From positions 1 to 14,566 of the forward strand of contig CAJQMS010000132.1 in the NCBI GenBank assembly GCA_905479505.1: a stretch of DNA of 14,566 nt, in the 5' to 3' direction. Under the pieces are notes generated by a model. That model was not told where the DNA came from, made no database searches, and saw only the letters and a program-made list of their open reading frames with translations. Shown in pieces: positions 1 to 5,602 of the stretch (position 1 is the first letter of the stretch; every line of letters begins with the position of its first letter). Both the position numbers and the translations under genes were made by a program. This DNA comes from an uncultured Burkholderiales Genera incertae sedis bacterium (GTDB taxonomy: Bacteria; Pseudomonadota; Gammaproteobacteria; Burkholderiales; Eutrophovitaceae).

Positions 1-540
1 TTGAGGCCCAAATTCCCTCGAGAGGCTCTGAGCAAGGTTTCTAATCCCGCCTTTTGCCGCCGAAAAGGGAGCAAACATTGCTTTACCACGTAAACTTCCC
101 GATGCTCCCGTAAATAGAATTGTTCCACCACCACGCGCGAGCAAGTGTGGAAGCGTAGCCTGTGATAATAAAAATGCGCCTAGAGTATGATCACGCCAAT
201 GGGTTGTGAACGACTCCTGTGTGACTTCGAGAAATGGAGCTGGGTTGTTTCCACCCGCGTTATGAACGGCTAACTCAATTGGCGCTAGGCTCTTCGCTTT
301 TTTTACGATTTTAGCCACAGCATCAGATTCAGTAACGTCTGCCACGATCATTTCTACGCTGGCGCCATCGGATTTAAGTTTGATTAAAGTGTGCTGAAGT
401 TTGTCCTCATCACGGCCGGCGATTAGTACCGGATAGCCCCCCTTAGAAAATTTCTGTGCGATCGCGGCACCCAGTCCGTCATAGGATCCCACTCCTGAGA
501 CTATGACTGAACCTTTTTCATGACTAATGGAATTTTTCAT
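1..540 (-). CDS. SDR-fold protein (SDR_c10-like, active-site Tyr replaced by Phe), C-terminus cut by window edge
   Basis: The minus strand is open for exactly 180 codons from an ATG at 540 to the left edge. A GGAG ribosome binding site lies 5 nt before the ATG, which supports this start. The fold is a short-chain dehydrogenase/reductase: a Gly-rich loop near residues 16-24 (GVGSYDGLG, a variant of TGxxxGxG), NAG at 94-96, and Ser147 within TGASGS. The place of the catalytic YxxxK is F159-S-A-A-K163, so the proton-donating Tyr is missing while the Lys is kept. From memory, one described SDR subgroup (SDR_c10) has exactly this Phe-for-Tyr change plus an altered Gly motif, so this is probably a family trait rather than damage. 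Substrate and even dehydrogenase activity are uncertain. It is divergent from a sugar-acid dehydratase and may share its regulation. About 60-80 C-terminal residues are outside the window. Confidence 0.9.
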   Translation of the reverse strand, partial: MKNSISHEKGSVIVSGVGSYDGLGAAIAQKFSKGGYPVLIAGRDEDKLQHTLIKLKSDGASVEMIVADVTESDAVAKIVKKAKSLAPIELAVHNAGGNNPAPFLEVTQESFTTHWRDHTLGAFLLSQATLPHLLARGGGTILFTGASGSLRGKAMFAPFSAAKGGIRNLAQSLSREFGPQ

Positions 541-781
541 GTTTTCTCCGCTTTCATGCTAATTTCAAACTAAAGGTAGACTCTAACAAGTAACTTACCA
601 CTTTATGATCCATGTTTTGTCAGTTTTGTGATCACTGTTCACACACATATTCTATATGTTACATATTTGCCGTTAATTGTCTTCTCAGCAGTCTACATTT
701 AGTGGGTTTTGGAGGTATTCTATTCCTTAGAAGTTAGATGTTAGGGTACCTTCTACTTTAGTGTGTGAAATGGAGAAATTT
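541..781. promoter_or_regulatory. Divergent intergenic region with operator-like inverted repeats
   Basis: This 241-bp gap separates the SDR gene (minus) from the dehydratase gene (plus), so both promoters should lie here. Two symmetric elements are visible. The first is TGTGA-N7-TCACA at 627-643. The second is ACATAT-TCT-ATATGT at 645-659, followed after one base by a further direct ACATAT at 661-666. Clustered half-sites of this kind between divergent genes usually bind a dimeric transcription factor. No regulator gene is in the window, and no -10/-35 pair stands out strongly enough to place a start site. Confidence 0.45.
772..775 (+). promoter_or_regulatory. Ribosome binding site that decides the dehydratase start
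   Basis: GGAG sits 6 nt before the ATG at 782 and lies inside the longer reading frame opened by GTG 761 and ATG 770. Neither earlier codon has a comparable Shine-Dalgarno sequence, so translation most likely begins at 782. Confidence 0.7.
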
Positions 782-2005
782 ATGTCTAAGAGCACCAATA
801 TCGTATCTCTCGAAACCTTATCCTGTAGCGCCGGATGGCGTAATTACTACTTCGTCAAGGTGGTTACAGATGATGGCCTCACGGGTTGGAGCGAATTTGA
901 CGAGGGTTTTGGTTCGCCAGGAGTGGGCGCCGTCATTAATGAGCTCTCTCCTCGGGTGATTGGCCACTCCGTAATGCAGCATGAACGCATAAGGGAAGAG
1001 CTTTTCTGTGCAACTCGACCAGGAGCCGGGGGCGTTGTCGGGCAGGCGTTAGGCGCAATAGAAAATGCCTTGTTAGATGCTAAAGCAAAGACCCTTGGCG
1101 TTCCCTGTTATCAACTTTTAGGTGGAAAGATTCGCGATCAATTGAGAGTTTATTGGTCCCATTTCGTTAGCTGGCGTGCTGGTCGCATTCCGCATTATCA
1201 ACCAATAATCACCAATCAAGAGGGAGTTAGGGAAATCTCTCGTGAGGTAGGTGCAAGGGGTTTTACGGCATTAAAGACCAATATTTGGCGTTATGAGAAT
1301 AACGAAATAAAGGGATGGGCACCTGGTTTCGGTAGTCCCTTTTCGCCAGAGCTTAATATCGATCGGAAAATTTTGACAGGCCTCCGTGAGCACCTTGAGA
1401 TAATCCGAGAAGAGGTAGGGCCTGATGTGGACATTCTTCTAGATTTAAACTTTAACGCTAAAACAGAAGGTTATTTAAAAATATTGAGAGCGATTTCTGA
1501 TTTGGATATGTTCTGGATTGAGCTAGATGTTCGTGATCCGGATGCCCTCTCTTACATACGCTCTCAAAGTCCGCATCCGATCGCATCGTGTGAGACCCTT
1601 ATTGGAACACAACAATTTTTACCTTATTTGCGTCGACAAGCGCTGGATGTCGCAATTATCGATGCGCCTTGGAATGGCGTTTGGCAATCTATGAAAATTG
1701 CCGCGATTGCAGAAGCCCACGAAGTAAATGTCGCCTGTCATAATTTTTATGGACACCTTTGCACAATGATGAACGCGCATTTTTGTGCGGCAGTTCCGAA
1801 CCTGAGGATTATGGAGGTGGATATTGATCGAATTACTTGGGATCAAGAGTTGTTCACCCACGTTCCAGATTACAAAAATGGCCATTTAATTGTTCCAAAT
1901 CGACCTGGTTGGGGGACCGAACCTGTGGAAGAAGCAATTAAGGAATATCCACCGATAACATCGCATGGTTTGATGGGGCGAGGTCGTACTCAGAGCCAAA
2001 CGTAA
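782..2005 (+). CDS. Mandelate racemase/muconate lactonizing enzyme family (enolase superfamily) sugar-acid dehydratase-like protein
   Basis: A 407-residue enolase-superfamily protein with the usual N-terminal capping domain (about 1-125, with GAIENALLDAKAK near 91-103) and a C-terminal TIM barrel. Visible catalytic set, numbered from the ATG at 782: K165 (in LKTN, a K-x-N pair like that of galactonate dehydratase), metal ligands D221, E247 and E271 (DLN, IELD, CETL), a His-Asp dyad H320 (CHNFYG) and D294 (IIDAPW), and E345 (MEVD). This arrangement belongs to the mandelate-racemase subgroup, whose members mostly dehydrate sugar acids to 2-keto-3-deoxy acids. IELD replaces the commoner IEEP after the second ligand. 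The exact substrate cannot be read from the sequence. A possible pathway partner is the KGSA dehydrogenase-like gene at 6496. It is cytoplasmic, with no signal peptide. The frame also extends upstream to GTG 761, but the ribosome binding site favours 782. Confidence 0.93.
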   Translation: MSKSTNIVSLETLSCSAGWRNYYFVKVVTDDGLTGWSEFDEGFGSPGVGAVINELSPRVIGHSVMQHERIREELFCATRPGAGGVVGQALGAIENALLDAKAKTLGVPCYQLLGGKIRDQLRVYWSHFVSWRAGRIPHYQPIITNQEGVREISREVGARGFTALKTNIWRYENNEIKGWAPGFGSPFSPELNIDRKILTGLREHLEIIREEVGPDVDILLDLNFNAKTEGYLKILRAISDLDMFWIELDVRDPDALSYIRSQSPHPIASCETLIGTQQFLPYLRRQALDVAIIDAPWNGVWQSMKIAAIAEAHEVNVACHNFYGHLCTMMNAHFCAAVPNLRIMEVDIDRITWDQELFTHVPDYKNGHLIVPNRPGWGTEPVEEAIKEYPPITSHGLMGRGRTQSQT

Positions 2006-2033
2006 GGTCATTCAGGTTTTTATTGACGGCCTG

Positions 2034-2069
2034 CTTCCCTTAGTGAGGTAGGGCTCACCATGAGGGAAG
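2034..2069 (+). terminator. Hairpin after the dehydratase gene, possible terminator without a T-run
   Basis: CTTCCCT (2034-2040) pairs with AGGGAAG (2063-2069), and inside it GTGAG (2043-2047) pairs with CTCAC (2054-2058) around a 6-nt loop. It begins 28 nt after the dehydratase stop. No T-run follows, so it may instead be a 3'-end stabilising stem or part of a Rho-dependent end. Confidence 0.4.
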
Positions 2070-2205
2070 TCGGAACGCAAAATGGGTTCACGAAGGTTTT
2101 AAGAATATGCCCGTCACAGACAAGTGTTAAGGCAACGAGCTTTCAGTCAAGGGCATATTGTAGAAAAAATGTTAAGACTAAATCTTATTAAACGAAGGAA
2201 ATTCA

Positions 2206-3129
2206 ATGTCCTTTTCTAATTTAAAGAGAATCGTATTTTTCATCTCAAAGGTCATATTTTTTTGTGAAGTGGCATCAGTGAATGCCCAACCTATTGAGAT
2301 CACAAGTGTTGAGTTGTTGAGTGACGGGACTAAAATCCATGCCACTATTTATAAGCCAACAGAAGTGGTTGGCAAGCTTCCGGCAATTGCTATGGCTCAT
2401 GGGTGGGGTGGCGAGGCAAGTTATTTGGCTTCTCCCGCTAGGAGGTTTGCTGAGGCTGGTTTTTTTGTGCTCGTTTTCGACTACCGAGGATGGGGGAAGA
2501 GTGACAGTCGACTGGTCCAGAAAAAAAACGTGACTACCGGTAATTATGAAACGGTCGCATATAAGGGACTAGTCGATCCGTTAGATCAGGCAGAGGATTA
2601 TTTTTCCGTTGTTAACTGGCTGGCTACAGATCATCGGGTTGACTCGGCTCGCATCGGTCTTTGGGGCACCAGTTGGTCTGGGGGAACGGTTGTGTACGTC
2701 GCCGCGAGAGATAGTCGTGTTAAGGCATTGGTGAGTCAAGCATCTCCAGTAGGTTGGGCGGGAGATGCGGACACCATGAAACGATTTTTAGTTACGGGAG
2801 GAGAGCGAGCACGTGGTATCCGTGGATATCCCAAGCCGTTTAAAAAAGAAATTGGAAATCTCAGAGGAGGTATGGTCTATGAGCGTCTAGCTCGGTTTAA
2901 TCCACGGGAAGACGCGGCTAATATTTCACAGTGTGCAACACTATTTTTGGTAGCAGAATTTGAAGAGTTATTCGATAATCAAAAGACTGCTTTGGTGGCG
3001 CACAATCGAATACCAGGAATATCAAAATACGTCATCCTTAAGGGCGCGAGCCACTACAGTGTTTATTATGGTGAGGTTGCTAAAAAAGCTGGGACTGAAG
3101 CCGTAACCTGGTTTCTTGAGCACCTTTAA
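2206..3129 (+). CDS. Secreted alpha/beta hydrolase (dienelactone-hydrolase/YcjY-like)
   Basis: A 307-residue protein with an N-terminal signal peptide (hydrophobic stretch about 9-24, probable cleavage after VNA at residue 27), so it should act in the periplasm. The alpha/beta hydrolase core is clear: the oxyanion-side HGWGG at 65-69, DYRGWGKSD near 92-100, the nucleophile elbow GTSWSGG at 154-160 with Ser156 as nucleophile, a likely acid at D257 and the catalytic His at 283 (ASHYS). The elbow GxSxSGG differs from plain GxSxG but is common in this hydrolase group. Family members cleave esters, lactones or peptides, and the substrate here is unknown. An AAGGAA ribosome binding site lies 5 nt before the ATG. 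A lactonase-like role beside sugar-oxidising genes is attractive but unproven. It appears to be a separate transcription unit, with about 200 nt before and 390 nt after it. Confidence 0.9.
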   Translation: MSFSNLKRIVFFISKVIFFCEVASVNAQPIEITSVELLSDGTKIHATIYKPTEVVGKLPAIAMAHGWGGEASYLASPARRFAEAGFFVLVFDYRGWGKSDSRLVQKKNVTTGNYETVAYKGLVDPLDQAEDYFSVVNWLATDHRVDSARIGLWGTSWSGGTVVYVAARDSRVKALVSQASPVGWAGDADTMKRFLVTGGERARGIRGYPKPFKKEIGNLRGGMVYERLARFNPREDAANISQCATLFLVAEFEELFDNQKTALVAHNRIPGISKYVILKGASHYSVYYGEVAKKAGTEAVTWFLEHL

Positions 3130-3218
3130 GAGACGAACGTGCCAGTGCTCCGATTTCGTGATTGGTCAAAATGGTGTTCAGATTTTAACGCTACCGCGCC
3201 TAATGTCTGTATTCATGC

Positions 3219-3239
3219 AAGAAAAATAATTTTTTTCTT
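3219..3239 (+). terminator. A/T-only hairpin after the hydrolase gene, weak terminator candidate
   Basis: AAGAAAAA (3219-3226) pairs with TTTTTCTT (3232-3239) around a 5-nt loop, 90 nt after the hydrolase stop. The stem has a single G-C pair, so it is thermodynamically weak. It could also be only an A/T-rich promoter-upstream element. Confidence 0.25.
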
Positions 3240-3246
3240 ATTATCT

Positions 3247-3262
3247 ATGCAGTATATTGCAT
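3247..3262. promoter_or_regulatory. 16-bp near-palindrome, possible operator
   Basis: ATGCA-GTATAT-TGCAT has perfect 5-bp arms and a TATA core, giving 14 of 16 positions symmetric. It lies about 255 bp before the dehydrogenase start codon, compatible with an activator or repressor site. Confidence 0.35.
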
Positions 3263-3307
3263 TAGAAGCCATTAAATCTGCACATCGGTAGTTTAGTTCA
3301 TTGCATC

Positions 3308-3327
3308 ACTACTTCCGCGAGTGTAGT
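3308..3327. promoter_or_regulatory. 20-bp interrupted palindrome ACTAC-N3-CGCG-N3-GTAGT, possible operator
   Basis: Perfect 5-bp outer arms flank a centred self-complementary CGCG, with 3-nt spacers on each side, giving 14 of 20 symmetric positions. It is upstream of the PQQ-type dehydrogenase. The three-part symmetry is more regular than a random inverted repeat, but no cognate regulator is in view. Confidence 0.35.
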
Positions 3328-3517
3328 ATTTTCGATTCATCTTACCGTTGAGAGCCATAATCTCTCACTTGGGACTCGAAGGTTTATCGCCTGTTCCAGG
3401 TCGGATGTTCGCAACTATTGAGATGGAGGAGGCACTATAAGCATCAAATCTCATTGGTTGTAGTTTTTAGATGTAATTTGCAAGTTATATTTTTAAAAAT
3501 CTTAGGAGCATTAATTA

Positions 3518-4762
3518 ATGAAATTTACTAAAACCGCAGCGGCAATTGCTAGTTTAGCTTTTGCAACAGGAGTGGCTGCCAAAGAAAGTAACGTCGGAAT
3601 TTTCGGCACTTCAGGCAAAGGAATGGGCGACCACACATACATCGCTCAAGACGGCCCTAAAGCAGACAACATTCGTGAAGTACTGAGCAATGTTACATTG
3701 CCAGAAGGCTTCAAAATTGACCTCTACGCTATCGTACCTGATGCGCGTGACATGGCAATGGCTCCTCAGGGAACTGCATTGTTTGTCGGCACAAGGAAAG
3801 ACAAAGTATGGGTTATTTCTGACAGAGACCGTGACGGTGTTGCTGATGAAGTTAAAGACTTCGCGCCATCCTTAACGTTTGACGTACCTAACGGTGTTCA
3901 ATTTACAAAAGACGGTTTTCTCTACATCGCAGAGCGTAACCATGTTCGTCTTTTCCCAGCAGCTGAATACTTCTTTGAAGGTCCAGATGTTGTAGCAGTT
4001 GACATCGTACCTAAAGGTGAGTTAATTCCAGAGGGCGAAGAGAGCTACAACCACACAACTCGTGTAATCGACATTGGTCCTGATAACAAGGTTTATATCT
4101 CATTAGGTCAGCCTTACAACGTTGCCCCTGAGGACAAGCTAGAACTCTATAAAGAGGTTGGTATCGGTGGCATTATCCGTATGGATCGTGACGGCTCAAA
4201 TCGTGAGGTTTACACTTACGGCGTACGGAACTCTGTTGGACAAGATTTCCACCCAGAAACCGGTGAACTATGGTGGACAGACAACCAGGTTGACGGCATG
4301 GGCGATGATATCCCACCAGGTGAGTTAAACCGACAAACTGCAGCTGGCCAGCATTTCGGTCATCCATGGTTTGGTGGCGGTACTGTCAGAACTAACGAGT
4401 ACGCTGGTCAAACACCACCAGAGGGTGTTGTTCATCCAGCAGTTGAGACAACCGCTCATTGTGCTGACTTAGGTATGGCTTTCTACTCAGGAGACCAGTT
4501 TCCTTCTAAGTACAAGAATGCTATTTTCCACGCTCAGCATGGTTCTTGGAACCGTACAACACCTTGTGGTTCACGTGTGATGGTTACTTTCATCGATGAT
4601 GAAGGAAACGCCTCAATGGAGCCATTTGCTGAAGGTTGGTTGAATGCGAATCAAGAGTATGACGGACGTCCAATGTCTATCACTATGATGAAAGACGGTT
4701 CAATGCTCGTTTCAGACGATTATGCAGGTGCGATCTACAGGATCTCATACGTCGGAAATTAA
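3518..4762 (+). CDS. Secreted PQQ-dependent sugar (glucose/sorbosone-type) dehydrogenase
   Basis: A 414-residue protein with a signal peptide (charged start, Ala-rich core, likely cleavage after VAA at 21), so it is periplasmic. The mature part is a six-bladed beta-propeller of the glucose/sorbosone dehydrogenase family: it opens with LPEGF (61-65), and carries NHTTRVIDIGPD with His179 as probable catalytic base, YGVRNSVG with Arg237 as probable PQQ/substrate contact, and HGSWNR (341-346). An EF-hand-like loop D-x-D-x-D-G-x-x-D at 102-110 probably binds calcium. C315 and C350 could form a disulfide. The next gene encodes a c-type cytochrome, the expected electron acceptor. Codon choice is strongly skewed to AAC, TAC, TTC and CGT, unlike the neighbours, suggesting high expression. 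The sugar substrate is not readable, and some relatives oxidise polymers or lack activity. Confidence 0.9.
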   Translation: MKFTKTAAAIASLAFATGVAAKESNVGIFGTSGKGMGDHTYIAQDGPKADNIREVLSNVTLPEGFKIDLYAIVPDARDMAMAPQGTALFVGTRKDKVWVISDRDRDGVADEVKDFAPSLTFDVPNGVQFTKDGFLYIAERNHVRLFPAAEYFFEGPDVVAVDIVPKGELIPEGEESYNHTTRVIDIGPDNKVYISLGQPYNVAPEDKLELYKEVGIGGIIRMDRDGSNREVYTYGVRNSVGQDFHPETGELWWTDNQVDGMGDDIPPGELNRQTAAGQHFGHPWFGGGTVRTNEYAGQTPPEGVVHPAVETTAHCADLGMAFYSGDQFPSKYKNAIFHAQHGSWNRTTPCGSRVMVTFIDDEGNASMEPFAEGWLNANQEYDGRPMSITMMKDGSMLVSDDYAGAIYRISYVGN

Positions 4763-4777
4763 GCTAGTCTAATAATG

Positions 4778-4806
4778 CCCCCGACATTCGTCGGGGGTTT
4801 TTTTTT
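4778..4806 (+). terminator. Strong rho-independent terminator between dehydrogenase and cytochrome genes
   Basis: CCCCCGAC (4778-4785) pairs perfectly with GTCGGGGG (4790-4797) around the 4-nt loop ATTC, followed by nine T (4798-4806). It starts 16 nt after the dehydrogenase stop. The cytochrome ribosome binding site begins at 4811, so the following gene probably depends on readthrough or on an mRNA end processed at this stem. Confidence 0.95.
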
Positions 4807-4810
4807 ATTT

Positions 4811-4814
4811 GGAG
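4811..4814 (+). promoter_or_regulatory. Ribosome binding site of the cytochrome gene, directly behind the terminator
   Basis: GGAG lies 6 nt before GTG 4821, which makes that GTG the start rather than the TTG at 4809, whose upstream sequence is only the terminator T-run. There is no room for a promoter between the terminator and this site. Confidence 0.75.
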
Positions 4815-4820
4815 TGGATA

Positions 4821-5144
4821 GTGAAGCAATTGGTGTTATTTTTTTCGATGTTTGTAATTGCTGGTTTTGCTGCAGCAGCTGACTTAAGTGCTGGTAAAAA
4901 ATTATCAATTCAGTGCTCAGTATGTCATGGTAAAGATGGAGTTTCCCGAAACCCCGAGGCCCCTAATCTTGCGGGCATGAGCTCGCTATACCTGGAAAAG
5001 TCATTGGTGGATTATCGCAAAGGGATTCGGCAGGATCGTCGAATGAGCCTTATCGCATCAGCTCTGTCGATGGAGCAAATCAAGGATTTGGCGGCTTGGT
5101 ACTCCGCTTTTGAAATTTCTGTGAAGGTGCCGGAAATTGACTAG
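4821..5144 (+). CDS. Periplasmic class I c-type cytochrome, probable electron acceptor of the dehydrogenase
   Basis: A 107-residue protein with a Sec signal peptide (hydrophobic about 4-19, cleavage after AAA at residues 18-20) and one heme-binding motif, C32-S-V-C35-H36. The likely sixth heme ligand is M75 in RRMSLIA, followed by the usual C-terminal helix (MEQIKDLAAWYSAF). Size and pattern fit a single-domain cytochrome of the c4/c5/c553 kind. Its position directly after a PQQ-type dehydrogenase suggests that it takes electrons from it and passes them to a terminal oxidase. The GTG start is chosen for its GGAG at 4811. The gene ends inside the next gene (8-nt overlap), so the two are probably translationally coupled. 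Its supply relative to the dehydrogenase may be limited by the terminator just upstream. Confidence 0.9.
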   Translation: MKQLVLFFSMFVIAGFAAAADLSAGKKLSIQCSVCHGKDGVSRNPEAPNLAGMSSLYLEKSLVDYRKGIRQDRRMSLIASALSMEQIKDLAAWYSAFEISVKVPEID

Positions 5145-5499
5145 AGCACTCTTACTATGGCTCATCATTACGTTCAGCCCGGCGCTGTTTGCTAATAGCG
5201 GGTTCATAACGGTCGAGCAATTCCTTTCTGATTGTCAGGAAAATAAAGAGCCGTGTATGGCATTTGTCATGGGTGTCGTTGAGGGCGCGCGTCATCAGAC
5301 GCGGGAGCATCTCAAGGAGCAGCCCTATTCATTTATGGTTCATGGAAAACCGGTCTGTCTTCCTAATTCGTGGGATAGTAAAAAATTGGCCGAAATTGTA
5401 ATTTCTGTCCTAGAAACACAACCACAGGTGAAACCTTACTCCGCGGTGTCTGGGGTTCTAATCGCCTTATCGAGTAGAAGTACTTGCAACTCGACCTAA
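5137..5499 (+). CDS. Small periplasmic Rap1a/Tai family (immunity-like) protein
   Basis: A 120-residue protein with a signal peptide (hydrophobic about 4-18, cleavage near LFA at 19). The mature part matches the Rap1a/Tai pattern: FLSDCQ, a second Cys seven residues on, CMAFVMGVVEGA, then KPVCLP, a helix ending near LETQP, and a final Cys close to the C-terminus. The four cysteines (C33, C40, C74, C117) would form two disulfides. Rap1a/Tai proteins are best known as immunity proteins that neutralise type VI secretion peptidoglycan amidases, but many relatives have no linked toxin. No effector is visible here. The start is TTG 5137, with AAGGTG 7 nt upstream; it overlaps the cytochrome stop by 8 nt, and the ATG at 5157 is out of frame. 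A role tied to the dehydrogenase/cytochrome, such as periplasmic maturation, is possible but untested. Confidence 0.82.
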   Translation: MTRALLLWLIITFSPALFANSGFITVEQFLSDCQENKEPCMAFVMGVVEGARHQTREHLKEQPYSFMVHGKPVCLPNSWDSKKLAEIVISVLETQPQVKPYSAVSGVLIALSSRSTCNST

Positions 5500-5602
5500 T
5501 TTTTTTGCTTGATTAGTTGTATCCATCAAATTTTTACAGCCGATGATTATTTTCTCGGAAGTGGTCTGTGCCTGTTTGGTTTGAATCGTTTAATATTGAC
5601 GA

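Larger units (their letters stand above)
3130..3517. promoter_or_regulatory. Long intergenic/leader region upstream of the PQQ-type dehydrogenase
   Basis: This 388-nt gap has no convincing gene. It holds an A/T-only hairpin (3219-3239), two operator-like palindromes (3247-3262 and 3308-3327) and, nearer the gene, two stems: TGAGAG/CTCTCA (3349-3354 with 3362-3367) and TGAGAT/ATCTCA (3419-3424 with 3448-3453). The stretch 3330-3517 could be a long structured 5' leader of the highly codon-biased gene that follows. I do not recognise a known riboswitch class. The ribosome binding site AGGAG is at 3504-3508, 9 nt before the ATG. Confidence 0.4.

Noticed and set aside
627..643. CRP-like site TGTGA...TCACA
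   Set aside because: The spacer is 7 nt instead of the 6 nt required for a CRP box, so I list it only as a generic inverted repeat.
1619..1885. 88-codon minus-strand open frame inside the dehydratase
   Set aside because: It lies fully antisense to a well-supported enzyme and shows no domain or ribosome binding site.
2104..2159. Inverted repeat AATATGCCC / GGGCATATT
   Set aside because: The 9-bp arms are separated by 38 nt with no further symmetry, T-run or gene logic; possible, but not strong enough to call a feature.
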